The position numbers and the translations under genes are program-made. From the NCBI RefSeq assembly GCF_001375555.1, contig NZ_CTDZ01000009.1, positions 1,295,758-1,359,757 of the forward strand: DNA of 64,000 nt. Direction: 5' to 3'. Every line of letters starts with the position of its first letter. The first letter of the stretch is position 1. The notes under the pieces were generated by a model. That model saw only the letters and a program-made list of their open reading frames with translations, had not been told where the DNA came from and searched no databases. Of this stretch, positions 32,763 through 41,387 are shown in pieces. The stretch is from Numidum massiliense. Its GTDB lineage: Bacteria > Bacillota > Bacilli > Thermoactinomycetales > Novibacillaceae.

Positions 32763-34205
32763 ATGCGAAAAAAAGTAGTCGTTATCGGCTTAGACTGCGC
32801 CGCCCCCGACCTCGTGTTTAACGAGTGGACAAAGAACCTGCCCCATTTACGGCGCCTGATGGCGCACGGTGTTTACGGGAGGCTACGTAGTACGAATCCG
32901 CCAATAACTGTTCCGGCGTGGGCGTCGATGGTAACGAGTCAAGACCCCGGGCAACTCGGGATTTACGGCTTCCGCAACCGCGGCAGTTACGATTACGCGA
33001 ATGAGACGATCGTCGACAGTCGTTCATTGAAGGCACCGGCAATTTGGGACATCCTCGGGCGGCGTGGCTATAAGTCGATCGTCCTCGGCGTGCCACCGTC
33101 ATTTCCACCGAAATCGCTCAACGGCTGTGCGGTTTCTTGTTTTTTGACACCAGGTACGCACACGACGTACACGTATCCTAAAGAGCTTGCGGCCGAAGTC
33201 GTCCGTGTCGTCGGCGACTACGCATTCGACGTCGAAAACTTCCGTACCTCTGATACGTCCCATATACTAAAGCAAATTTACGCAATGACCGAAAAGCGCT
33301 TTCGGCTCGCGTCACATCTCGTGCGTACGAAGCCGTGGGACTTTTTTATGATGGTCGAGATGGGGACGGATCGTATTCATCATGCCTTTTGGCACTATAT
33401 GGATGAAAAACACGTCCTTCACGTCCCACACTCGTCTTACCGCCATGCGATCTACGACTACTACAAATTTGTCGACGGACAAATCGGCCAGTTGCTGTCA
33501 CACTTCCCGCCGGACACGCTCGTGCTCGTCGTTTCCGATCACGGGGCAAAGCGGATGGACGGGGGGTTCTGCTTGAATGAGTGGCTCATACGCGAACGGT
33601 TGCTCGTCTTGAAACAGCCTGTGCAAACAGTGACCCCGCTTACGGCGGACATGGTCGATTGGCGCAAGACGCGCGCCTGGGGACAAGGTGGCTATTACGG
33701 ACGCTTAAACTTGAACGTGAAAGGACGAGAACCGCACGGGATTATACCGTCAAACCGCTACGAAGTTGTACGCAACACGCTTATTGAGAAATTGCGCGGC
33801 CTAGAGACGGAAAACGGGAAACCGCTACCGACAAAAGTGTTTAAGCCGAGTAAAATATATCGGCGCACGAGAAATATTCCACCCGATTTACTCGTTTACT
33901 TCGGCGATCTGTATTGGCGCGCAATCGGCAGTGTCGGGCATAACACGTTGGACGTTTACAAAAACGACATCGGGCCAGACGGGGCTAATCACGATTATGA
34001 GGGGATCGTCATCGGTACTTATTTAAAGCGACTGCAGAGCCAGTCTCAGCAACGATCGCAGCGACCCACACGCACAAACAGGAGTAGCCTCCTGCAAAAG
34101 GCCAGCATTTACGACATCGCGCCAACTGTGTTGCGTCAGTTCGGCATCGCGGCGACGCGAGCGATGCGCGGAAAAGTGCTGCCGCTTCTCGCAAATAGTG
34201 TGTAA
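32763..34205 (+). CDS. Alkaline-phosphatase-superfamily phosphodiesterase/nucleotide pyrophosphatase
   Basis: The 480-residue protein has the metal-binding N-terminus VIGLDCAAPDLV, the nucleophile region NPPITVPAWASMVTSQDPG (Thr as nucleophile), GIYGFRNR, and the C-terminal metal site VVSDHGAKRMDGGF. These define type I phosphodiesterases and related alkaline-phosphatase-fold hydrolases. There is no signal peptide, so it acts inside the mother cell or forespore. ATG 32763 follows AGGTGG. It is 64 bases after cysC and probably co-transcribed. The substrate is unknown; a nucleotide such as pAp or APS, or a polymer linkage, is possible. Confidence 0.85.
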   Translation: MRKKVVVIGLDCAAPDLVFNEWTKNLPHLRRLMAHGVYGRLRSTNPPITVPAWASMVTSQDPGQLGIYGFRNRGSYDYANETIVDSRSLKAPAIWDILGRRGYKSIVLGVPPSFPPKSLNGCAVSCFLTPGTHTTYTYPKELAAEVVRVVGDYAFDVENFRTSDTSHILKQIYAMTEKRFRLASHLVRTKPWDFFMMVEMGTDRIHHAFWHYMDEKHVLHVPHSSYRHAIYDYYKFVDGQIGQLLSHFPPDTLVLVVSDHGAKRMDGGFCLNEWLIRERLLVLKQPVQTVTPLTADMVDWRKTRAWGQGGYYGRLNLNVKGREPHGIIPSNRYEVVRNTLIEKLRGLETENGKPLPTKVFKPSKIYRRTRNIPPDLLVYFGDLYWRAIGSVGHNTLDVYKNDIGPDGANHDYEGIVIGTYLKRLQSQSQQRSQRPTRTNRSSLLQKASIYDIAPTVLRQFGIAATRAMRGKVLPLLANSV

Positions 34206-34231
34206 TCTGTACCACATTTAGCAGCCTCTAC

Positions 34232-34272
34232 TAAAAAAACCGTCGCCTAGGGAGGGTGCCTAGGCGACGGTT
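34232..34272 (-). terminator. Strong terminator, mainly for the YisL-like gene
   Basis: AACCGTCGCCTAGG (34238-34251) and its perfect complement (34259-34272) form a 14-bp stem with a 7-base loop. On the minus strand it is followed by seven T residues; on the plus strand the tail is weak. Confidence 0.9.
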
Positions 34273-34326
34273 GCTTGCGTATGCGTCCTGTAGCATACGG
34301 GTGAGTTTAATCGAACTCCGTTGAAT

Positions 34327-34689
34327 TTAAAACTGAATCACCTTAAAGCCGATTAATACGACGAGTACTAATACGATAATAAAGAGGAGCCACGGAACAC
34401 CCATTTTTGCCCCGGGTTGTCGTTTCACGCGTCCGAGCGTCGCTTCCATGATCGCGATGAGTACAACAGCTAACAGTCCTTTAATGACAAAGACGAAGGA
34501 GAAATTGTAACGGTATAACATAACCGCACCAGAAATTAGCATCACTAAGTATAAAAGGCGCAAAATCATAGACGTTACTTTGGCACCGGACTGGCTGTCT
34601 TTTTTGATCAACGCGTAAGAAACGATGAACATGATGACCATGAGCAGCCAGCCGCTTTTATGTAGGGTTAAAAACAAATCTCCAGACAT
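34327..34689 (-). CDS. yisL: YisL family (UPF0344, DUF1516) membrane protein
   Basis: The 120-residue protein has four hydrophobic helices (about residues 9-25, 40-60, 66-82 and 96-117) and matches the YisL pattern: KSGWLLMVIMFIVSYAL, SGAKVTSMILRLLYLVM, ISGAVMLYRY and KGLLAVVLIAIMEATLGR. Bacillus YisL has about 118 residues; its function is unknown. ATG 34689 has GGAGGAAAG upstream. It is a housekeeping-type gene embedded in the glycan region, with its own terminator. Confidence 0.88.
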   Translation of the reverse strand: MSGDLFLTLHKSGWLLMVIMFIVSYALIKKDSQSGAKVTSMILRLLYLVMLISGAVMLYRYNFSFVFVIKGLLAVVLIAIMEATLGRVKRQPGAKMGVPWLLFIIVLVLVVLIGFKVIQF

Positions 34690-34881
34690 GTACTCTTTCC
34701 TCCTGTGATCGATTGTTTAAATTATTTTTCTTGCCATTGAACGTCTGATCGTCGTATAGTGGTCCTCTACATTCCGGCATGATCCACCTTCCATATCGTA
34801 ACATCATTATACATAGAAAGCTATGTCATATGAAACAATCACAACAAAAATGTTGAATAATAGTCACATAAACAGAACCGA

Positions 34882-36225
34882 TTAATACCCCATGTCACTG
34901 AGCCGCTGTTTCACTCGCTCCTCTTCAGCGACAGTTAGCGGATGCAACTGTGTTTTTTGCCCCCTGGCGAGCGGATCGCCGGTCTTATGTTTTCGCCGTA
35001 ACCGCATGACCTCCGCTTCCAGCTGCCGATTCAAGCGCTTGACGAGTTGCGGCTGTTTCCTAGCGAGATTGTGTGTTTCTCCTGGGTCGCGTGCTAAGTC
35101 GTACAGCTCGTACTTCGGATTGCCGTACACGTCTTTAGCTAGCGACTTGATTAACTTCCACTCCTGCGTACGGATCGCGCGCTTCAGCTGCCAGTTGGCT
35201 TCACACGAGAGGGTAAACGGACGCAACTCCTTGCGCTCGCCGCGGACGAGTGGCAAGAGCGATTTTCCGTCAAGGCGCAAGGCGTATTTCCCCAATTTGA
35301 TTCCAGCGATGTCTAAAATTGTGGGCAAAATGTCGGCGTGTTGTGCGAGACCTTTCACGCGTTTATTGGGCGGAAGCTTGCCCGGAAGGGCGAGAATAAA
35401 CGGGACGTGCACCGTCGCCTCGTACAACCCGTGGTGGTCAAAATAAATGTGGTGTTCCCCCAGGCTTTCGCCGTGATCGGCGACGATCGCGATCAGTGTA
35501 TTTTCAAGTAAGTGTAATTCATCCATCACGCCGAGCAACCGTCCGATGTTGTCGTCGAGGTAGTTAATTTCCGCATCGTATAAGGCGCGAATGTACTCGG
35601 GGTTGTTTGTGCTGTTCGACCATTTGTCAAACCAACTGTAGAGCGGTTCGCGCATGACTGTTTTCAGCTCCGGGCCGTCTATGCGCAGCGGCACATCTTT
35701 GGTGAACAGTTTTTGCCAAGCTTGCGGCGGGTTATACGGAAAATGAGGATCCCAATAGTGGAGGAATAAGAAAAACTTCTCGTTTTGATGCCGTTTTAAC
35801 CACGGGATTGCTAGTTTGTTCACGTCCTCGGCTGTCGCCAAAAAATGAATGTTGCGCTGTTTGCCGGGGTCGACATACGTATCGTACCCGCGGGCAAACC
35901 AACGGTTGACCTTCGTCGTTAAGCGGTGGTTGTTATCGACAGCGCCCGTCGTATAGCCGTGGCGGTTGAGAATTTGACTAAGCGCGATGAGGCGATGACT
36001 AATTTTTTGCGGCTTCATGTTGACGACACCGTGCGCAATTGGGTTTTTCCCAGTTGTCATCGTGACGAACGAGCTTTGCGTGACGTTGTTTTCCGCGATC
36101 ATATTTTCGAATAGCACACCTTTTGCCGCTAGCGCGTCGATGTGTGGTGTCGTCTGTTGACCGTAACCGTAACAGCTCATATGGTCAGCGCGCAACGTGT
36201 CTAGGGCAATCAAGACAATATTCAT
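34882..36225 (-). CDS. Sulfatase-fold hydrolase lacking the formylglycine cysteine
   Basis: The 447-residue protein has the sulfatase/alkaline-phosphatase fold: LIALDTLRADHMSCYGYG at the N-terminus, FLFLHYWDPHFPYNPP, the metal site VADHGESLGEH, and a C-terminal segment YELYDLARDPGETHNLA typical of sulfatases. At the active site, however, the region aligned with C-x-P-S-R reads TQSSF (Thr49 in place of Cys). It cannot be a formylglycine-type sulfatase. Thr is the nucleophile in phosphotransferases of this fold such as LtaS, so a phospho-hydrolase or transferase is more likely. No signal peptide is seen. ATG 36225 follows AGGTGACATGG. Confidence 0.85.
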   Translation of the reverse strand: MNIVLIALDTLRADHMSCYGYGQQTTPHIDALAAKGVLFENMIAENNVTQSSFVTMTTGKNPIAHGVVNMKPQKISHRLIALSQILNRHGYTTGAVDNNHRLTTKVNRWFARGYDTYVDPGKQRNIHFLATAEDVNKLAIPWLKRHQNEKFFLFLHYWDPHFPYNPPQAWQKLFTKDVPLRIDGPELKTVMREPLYSWFDKWSNSTNNPEYIRALYDAEINYLDDNIGRLLGVMDELHLLENTLIAIVADHGESLGEHHIYFDHHGLYEATVHVPFILALPGKLPPNKRVKGLAQHADILPTILDIAGIKLGKYALRLDGKSLLPLVRGERKELRPFTLSCEANWQLKRAIRTQEWKLIKSLAKDVYGNPKYELYDLARDPGETHNLARKQPQLVKRLNRQLEAEVMRLRRKHKTGDPLARGQKTQLHPLTVAEEERVKQRLSDMGY

Positions 36226-36286
36226 TCCATGTCACCTGCCTATTAGAGATACGACATGCCCAATTTGTTAGGCATTTCCCTCATGC

Positions 36287-36294
36287 ATTGTATG
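36287..36294 (-). promoter_or_regulatory. Sigma-E-like -10 element for the sulfatase-fold gene
   Basis: On the minus strand CATACAAT (36294-36287) is an exact sigma-E -10 match about 62 bases before the start; the -35 is weak. Confidence 0.3.
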
Positions 36295-36452
36295 CACCTA
36301 TTTTAGCTGGCGTTCAACACGTCACCACACAGCTGCGAAACGATGGCGATCGATTCCGCGTGGTCAGATGACGGTTTTTCCTCGCCGGCGAACTCCTAAA
36401 AACGACAGGGAATAGGATGAGATAGAAGACACAGAGAGACAGGAGGAGTGCC

Positions 36453-37478
36453 ATGCGCCTTTTTTATATCTCTTCTGGCTGCGGGTTTTCCTTCAGTCCG
36501 ACTTTGACAGCCGAAGACGATAGCATTATTCGCGCGTTTCGCCAATTAGAAAAGGAGCGCGCAGGGTTTAAACTACAGACGTTTTTGCTGAAACGAGAAC
36601 CTCTAAACCAATTGTTGCCACGCATTCGCGCGTTCCGCCCCGACGTCGTGCTAGTGTTAAAAGGCTTCCGCTTTTCCTACACACTCGTGCAAGCCATCCG
36701 CCAAAGCGGTTACCGGATCGGTGTTTGGTTAGTCGATGACCCGTACCGCCTACAAACGCATCAAAAAATTACTGCACCATATCATTTTGTCCTGACGCAA
36801 GAAGCGAGTTGTGTACCCGTTTACCGGCAGAGCGGAAAGGTGAGCCTACACATGCCGCTTGCCGTCGACCCGCAGAAGTACTATGCGAAAAAGATCGTAC
36901 CGAAAAAATACACGTCAGATATTTGCTTTGTCGGCAGTGGCTTCCCCGCGCGGATCGCCTTGTTCGATAAGTTAGCCCCTTTTTTGCGAGAAAAAAAGAC
37001 GATCATTATCGGGCAATGGTGGAAGAGGTTGCGGACGTACCGTGCACTTAAGCAGTGCATCCTCAATCGTCCCGTACCGCCTTCAGAAGTGACGAACTAT
37101 TACAACGGGGCGAAAATTGTGCTCAATATTCATCGGACCGCAAACGACCGGGGGGAGAACGTTCGCCACGTTCCAGCTGTGACGCCGAACCACCGCGCGT
37201 TCGAAATTGCCGCTTGCGGCGCTTTTCAACTCGCCTCGCACCGCAAAGAAACGTTTCGCTATTTTAAACGAGGGGAGCTCGTCACCTTTAACGATTGGCG
37301 CGACTTACAGCAAAAAATCGACTATTACTTGCAGCATTCCGAGAAGCGCACAGCCGTCGCCAGTCGCGGCTGGATCCGCGCGCGCACTGATCATACGTAC
37401 AAAAAGCGGCTCACCGATTTAATTGAACATCTGAACGCCTACGTACTCGCCGAAACAGGGAGAGGGGAGCGAGAGTAA
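36453..37478 (+). CDS. CgeB-like glycosyltransferase, paralogue 2 of 5
   Basis: The 341-residue protein shows the shared pattern LFYISSG, FRPDVVLVLKG, VDDPYRLQTHQKI, LTQEASCVPVYRQ, HMPLAVDPQKYY, SDICFVGSGFPARIALFDKL, then the donor-site NYYNGAKIVLNIHRTANDRG and PNHRAFEIAACGAFQL. The start ATG 36453 has AGGAGGAG upstream. Unlike paralogues 3-5 it has its own terminator just downstream. It converges with the PHP/sulfotransferase pair. Confidence 0.87.
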   Translation: MRLFYISSGCGFSFSPTLTAEDDSIIRAFRQLEKERAGFKLQTFLLKREPLNQLLPRIRAFRPDVVLVLKGFRFSYTLVQAIRQSGYRIGVWLVDDPYRLQTHQKITAPYHFVLTQEASCVPVYRQSGKVSLHMPLAVDPQKYYAKKIVPKKYTSDICFVGSGFPARIALFDKLAPFLREKKTIIIGQWWKRLRTYRALKQCILNRPVPPSEVTNYYNGAKIVLNIHRTANDRGENVRHVPAVTPNHRAFEIAACGAFQLASHRKETFRYFKRGELVTFNDWRDLQQKIDYYLQHSEKRTAVASRGWIRARTDHTYKKRLTDLIEHLNAYVLAETGRGERE

Positions 37479-37486
37479 GGCGCGAA

Positions 37487-37526
37487 AAAAGAACCCGACC
37501 TGCGTTGTGGCAGGAGGGTTCTTTTA
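37487..37526 (+). terminator. Bidirectional-type terminator between the CgeB-like and PHP genes
   Basis: GAACCC..CCTGC (37491-37503) pairs with GCAGG..GGGTTC (37510-37521), with A-run before and T-run after, so it could work on both strands. Confidence 0.8.
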
Positions 37527-37580
37527 CATGTTTGGCAATCACCTGCTCCCTTTCGTTTACAGGCGGCGTCCTTACGTGCC

Positions 37581-38366
37581 TCAATAAAGCTTGCCGATCT
37601 GGTGTTCGTCGTGGTGAAAGTCAGACCCGCCGGTGACGAAAAGCGCGTACATTTCTGCTAAACGGAGGAACGCGCGCGTATGTTGGGGGGTGTGGTTGCG
37701 GTGCCACACTTCAATGCCGTCGAAGCCGAGGCGCAGCAGGCGGTGTAACAACTGTTCATCGCCAATATAGACGGGATGGGCTAACACGGCCTGGCCGCCC
37801 GCTTCGCGAATCAGGCGAATCCCTTCCGCTGTCGTCATTTCTTTCTTAGCGACAGCCGCCGGTTTTCCATCGCCTAAATACGTATCAAACGCTTGCTGTA
37901 CACTGGTAACGTATCCTTTTTTTACGAGTGCTTGCGCAATGTGGGGGCGGGCGACGACGCCGTCCCCACTAAACGCCTTTACTTCAGACGAGGTGAGCGG
38001 CATGTTAAGAGCCGCGAGTTTTTCGATGATTTGCTGTGCGCGCGTTTCGCGAAAGCGGCGAAATTCGCCGAGCGCCTCGTGCAACTCGCGATCGCGCGTC
38101 ATGTTGTAACCTAAGATGTCGACGTTCCTCCCGTTATACGTCGTACTAATTTCTACTCCGGGGACAACGTCGACGCCGAGTGCGCGTCCGGCGCGTCGCG
38201 CTTCGTCAACGCCAGCTAACGTATCGTGGTCTGTGAGCGCGATCGTCTGTACACGCGCCTTTTTAGCTAATTGTACGACCTCTGACGGCGCGTATACGCC
38301 GTCGGAAGCCGTACTGTGCAAGTGGAGATCGAACGTGCCAAGTGTCAAACCGCCGATAATGTTCAT
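37581..38366 (-). CDS. PHP-domain phosphoesterase, candidate pAp (3',5'-nucleoside bisphosphate) phosphatase
   Basis: The 261-residue protein is a PHP-superfamily metal-dependent phosphatase. It has DLHLHSTASDG, ALTDHDTLAG, PGVEISTTYNG, RPHIAQALVKKGY, LAHPVYIG and GSDFHHDEHQIG, the full set of metal-binding His/Asp/Glu motifs of the TrpH/YciV group. Members of this group include 3',5'-nucleotide bisphosphatases that hydrolyse pAp and RNase AM. Its ATG overlaps the sulfotransferase stop (ATGA), so it is translated with that enzyme, whose reaction yields pAp. Removal of pAp is therefore the most attractive role, but this is inferred from context. Confidence 0.85.
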   Translation of the reverse strand: MNIIGGLTLGTFDLHLHSTASDGVYAPSEVVQLAKKARVQTIALTDHDTLAGVDEARRAGRALGVDVVPGVEISTTYNGRNVDILGYNMTRDRELHEALGEFRRFRETRAQQIIEKLAALNMPLTSSEVKAFSGDGVVARPHIAQALVKKGYVTSVQQAFDTYLGDGKPAAVAKKEMTTAEGIRLIREAGGQAVLAHPVYIGDEQLLHRLLRLGFDGIEVWHRNHTPQHTRAFLRLAEMYALFVTGGSDFHHDEHQIGKLY

Positions 38367-39166
38367 CTTTTATTCACCCTATCCGCGTGTTCATCGTACG
38401 AATCCCAACCGAAATCGATGCCTAGTGTTTCGTACAGTTTCTCGTTGTACGGTTTAAAATAACGCTGTAGCTGCTTTTTTATGTTCGGAGGGAGGGGCGC
38501 TTCGTAGTTTCCTTTTTGGTGCACTTTGTCCGTGCGAAAGCGGCATTTCGGCAAACCAAGAAAGGATGTCACTTTTGCTAGCGTTTCCTGCGGCCGACAA
38601 AAGAAAGTTTCACTTTTAATAAACAAAAATTGCTCGCGCGGAAACAACTCAAGCCACGGCTTTAGTAACGTGATGTATTTCCCGCGCTGCAAATAAGAGT
38701 AACGCCGGTAATTGACGCTTTGGTAGTCGTGATCGTTAACCATCCTTTTTCTTTCGCCGCGCAAGCGCTCCTTTTCACGCGTAATCGCTTCGCGAAAAGA
38801 GAGCGGCTCATGTTTTCGCTTAACTTCATGATAATAGTGGGAATACGCTCTGTCGACAGGGTTTCGTAGCAATACGATCAATTTGACGTGCGGCGCGGTT
38901 TCCTTTATTCTGGCAGCTGTATGCGGATACGCCATGTAATACGGAGTCGCTTCGCCAGCCAAGACTCGTCGCTTGTTTTTATTAGACGGCACTTTAAACT
39001 GCTTTCGATACCAATCCATCCCTTTTTTAAACTGGTAGTCAAAAAAGTGCATTTCTTTTTTGGGGGCAGGTACGATGCGCGGATGTTGCGATAAATAACG
39101 GTAAAGGGAGGTCGTTCCTCCTTTTTGTACACCGATGATGAGAAAATCGGGGATCGTCTGATTCAT
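38363..39166 (-). CDS. PAPS-dependent sulfotransferase (heparan/NDST-like)
   Basis: The 267-residue protein resembles carbohydrate sulfotransferases of the heparan-sulfate type. The 5'-phosphosulfate-binding loop is FLIIGVQKGGTTSLYRYL (8-25), the 3'-phosphate-binding element is LLRNPVDRAYSHYYHEVKR (99-117), and KEMHFFD and GKYITLLKPWLELFP are family hallmarks. It should transfer sulfate from PAPS to a sugar hydroxyl or amine, releasing pAp. No signal peptide or transmembrane anchor is seen, so the acceptor must be cytoplasmic, perhaps a nascent spore polymer in the mother cell. ATG 39166 has AAGGAG and GGAGGATG upstream. It is coupled to the PHP gene. Confidence 0.92.
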   Translation of the reverse strand: MNQTIPDFLIIGVQKGGTTSLYRYLSQHPRIVPAPKKEMHFFDYQFKKGMDWYRKQFKVPSNKNKRRVLAGEATPYYMAYPHTAARIKETAPHVKLIVLLRNPVDRAYSHYYHEVKRKHEPLSFREAITREKERLRGERKRMVNDHDYQSVNYRRYSYLQRGKYITLLKPWLELFPREQFLFIKSETFFCRPQETLAKVTSFLGLPKCRFRTDKVHQKGNYEAPLPPNIKKQLQRYFKPYNEKLYETLGIDFGWDSYDEHADRVNKR

Positions 39167-39309
39167 GCGTCATCCTCCATCTTAAGGAGACTAAAATTAC
39201 TATACTGTACGTCGGCAGTCTGTCAGGCGATTGCACGTTCAACTAGGGAAATATCCTTTTAGGCGGGGAAAATAACCGTTTTGGGTATGCCTAAATACAT
39301 TGACCTATC

Positions 39310-39337
39310 ACTAGTTTTATAGTGCGAACATAACTTA
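39310..39337 (+). promoter_or_regulatory. Sigma-K-like promoter of the second sulfotransferase gene
   Basis: CACT (core AC 39310-39311), then 17 bases after the C, CATAACTTA (39329-39337), a full -10 match. The start codon is 38 bases downstream. Confidence 0.5.
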
Positions 39338-39374
39338 AGATTAAGTAATGGGATGTCGGGAGGTCTACGCTTTA

Positions 39375-40217
39375 ATGGCACAAAAAACTAGGGCTATTTG
39401 TATATTAGGTATGCATCGCAGCGGGACATCGATGATTACTCGTGCTATCAATTTGCTCGGAGTCTATTTAGGTCAGCCTCGCGACCTTTTGTCTCCGGCC
39501 CAAAGCAATCCCGAAGGATTTTGGGAGCATAAAGGTGTTGTAGAAATAAATAAGAAAATATTAAAGAGGCTGTCGACGTCATGGGATACGACGCAACCTC
39601 TTCCGAAAAGATGGTGGGATAATCGAGACATCCGTCCACTGCGTATACAACTCGCTCACCTCGTACGGCGCAAACTTGCGATAAAACCTCTTTGGGGGTG
39701 GAAAGATCCGCGTACTTGTCTGTTGTTACCGCTGTGGAAAGCTGTCTTAGCCGATCAAAACGTCGATCTAAGTTACATCATCATTGTGCGCAATCCACTT
39801 GACGTCGCAGCATCCCTTTGGAAAAGGAATAAATTCCCTATAAAAAAGTCACTCGACATTTGGACCTTATATACGCTATCTTCGCTCGTTAGAACGGAGG
39901 GAACACCTCGCGTCGTCGTACACTACGACCGCTTCTTGGAAAATTGGGAGACGGAATTGCGCAACGTCACGGACGCCTTGCACATTCGCTGGCCACACCG
40001 AGAAGAGCACCTGCGGCGAACGATGAACAACTTTTTACAGCCGTGTTTGCGCCACAGCAAAACGTCGATCGATCGACTAGAAAAAGGTAAAAACGTACCT
40101 AATCTCGTCGTCAAGACGTATCGTCTGTGCCTGGAGGTCGAACAGTCGGCCGCTACTCTCGATTCGAAAGATTTTTCTCACGATGTCAGCAAACTGTACA
40201 GTCGCATTAAAAAATAA
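39375..40217 (+). CDS. Sulfotransferase family protein
   Basis: The 280-residue protein has the PAPS-binding loop CILGMHRSGTSMITRAI (about 9-25), NPEGFWEH, LWGWKDPRTCLLLPLW, and the second PAPS element IIIVRNPLDVAASLWKR. It should sulfate a small molecule or sugar acceptor. ATG 39375 has GGGAGGT upstream; an ATG at 39348 lacks a site. It is divergent from the first sulfotransferase gene and directly precedes three CgeB-like genes, so it probably shares their transcript. Its acceptor may be the sugar added by one of them. Confidence 0.88.
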   Translation: MAQKTRAICILGMHRSGTSMITRAINLLGVYLGQPRDLLSPAQSNPEGFWEHKGVVEINKKILKRLSTSWDTTQPLPKRWWDNRDIRPLRIQLAHLVRRKLAIKPLWGWKDPRTCLLLPLWKAVLADQNVDLSYIIIVRNPLDVAASLWKRNKFPIKKSLDIWTLYTLSSLVRTEGTPRVVVHYDRFLENWETELRNVTDALHIRWPHREEHLRRTMNNFLQPCLRHSKTSIDRLEKGKNVPNLVVKTYRLCLEVEQSAATLDSKDFSHDVSKLYSRIKK

Positions 40218-40240
40218 GCGAAGGAGGGGAGGGGTCGTCC

Positions 40241-41257
40241 GTGCGGCTGTTATTTATCACTTCCGGGAGAACGTCGCTCTCCCATCTCGATCCAAACATG
40301 ATTGACGCGTTTCGTCAACTGAGCCAAGAAATGGGTCGGTTTCAATGCGACGTCTTTCATTACAAGGCAGAGTCGCTTAAGTGGCTTACGGAAAAAGTGC
40401 GGTGCAAGCGACCAGACGTTATTCTCGTATCGCGGGGCTACTGGCTGCCGTCGTCCATCGTTTCCCACTTGCGGACGTTCGGGATTCCGCTAGGGCTGTG
40501 GGTCGTCGATGACCCGTACAACATCCGCATCCACGAACGCCTCGCTCAGCCATATCACTTCGTCGTTACCCAAGAGGCGAGTTGCCTATCGCATTACCGC
40601 CAAAAGAACAAACGCTGCTTATATCTTCCGCTAGCTGTCAACCCGAAAAAGTACGCTCCCGCGCGCGTGTCGGCAAAATATCGTTCAGACGTTTGTTTTG
40701 TCGGCAGCGGCTTGCCGGAGCGCATCCGCGTGATCGATCGCCTTGCACCGTTTTTGCTACAAAAAAAGTTCATCCTCATCGGCCGGTGGTGGGAGCGGCT
40801 CACTCGTTACGAGCAACTGAAACGACATATCGTCAACCATCCGATCGCGCCGCGAGAAGCCGCCTACTACTATAACGGGGCGAAAATTGTCCTCAACATT
40901 CACCGTACGGACAACGACGTCGGCGACAATCCGACGCGCATTCCTTCCTTTACGCCGAACAACCGTACGTTTGACATTGCCGCGTGCCAGGCGTTTCAAC
41001 TCGTTTCTCACCGCCGCCATCTCAATCGCTTTTACGAGCTAGAAAAAGAAATTGTCTCTTTTAAAAACTTGCCTGAGTTAAAGCGGAAAATCGACTATTA
41101 TTTGGCACACGACGACGCGCGCGAAACAATTGCCGCCAGAGCTTACGGGCGCACCATCGCGGAGCATACGTACGTCGAGCGGCTGCGTCCGTTCGTGCGA
41201 GCACTTGAACGCATCTTTGTAACAAACAGTAACGGCTCAACGAAAGCTGATCGGTGA
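40241..41257 (+). CDS. CgeB-like glycosyltransferase, paralogue 3 of 5
   Basis: The 338-residue protein has LLFITSGRTSLSHLDPNMI, then KRPDVILVSRG, VVDDPYNIRIHERL, VTQEASCLSHYR, YLPLAVNPKKY, SDVCFVGSGLPERIRVIDRL, AYYYNGAKIVLNIHRTDND and PNNRTFDIAACQAFQL. GTG 40241 follows GGAGGGGAGGGG. It begins 24 bases after the sulfotransferase stop. A short stem (ACGGCTCA/TGAGCCGT, 41232-41262) overlaps its end without a T-run. Confidence 0.87.
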   Translation: MRLLFITSGRTSLSHLDPNMIDAFRQLSQEMGRFQCDVFHYKAESLKWLTEKVRCKRPDVILVSRGYWLPSSIVSHLRTFGIPLGLWVVDDPYNIRIHERLAQPYHFVVTQEASCLSHYRQKNKRCLYLPLAVNPKKYAPARVSAKYRSDVCFVGSGLPERIRVIDRLAPFLLQKKFILIGRWWERLTRYEQLKRHIVNHPIAPREAAYYYNGAKIVLNIHRTDNDVGDNPTRIPSFTPNNRTFDIAACQAFQLVSHRRHLNRFYELEKEIVSFKNLPELKRKIDYYLAHDDARETIAARAYGRTIAEHTYVERLRPFVRALERIFVTNSNGSTKADR

Positions 41258-41387
41258 GCCGTCATCTGTCCTCGTTGTGGAAAATAACGCTTTCGTCTAT
41301 AGCACCTCGTGCAGTCGCACCATATGATGTGGCAAAGCATACAGGCGTTGCAGAGAGGATCGGTTTTTGACGGTACGGAGGAATGTT

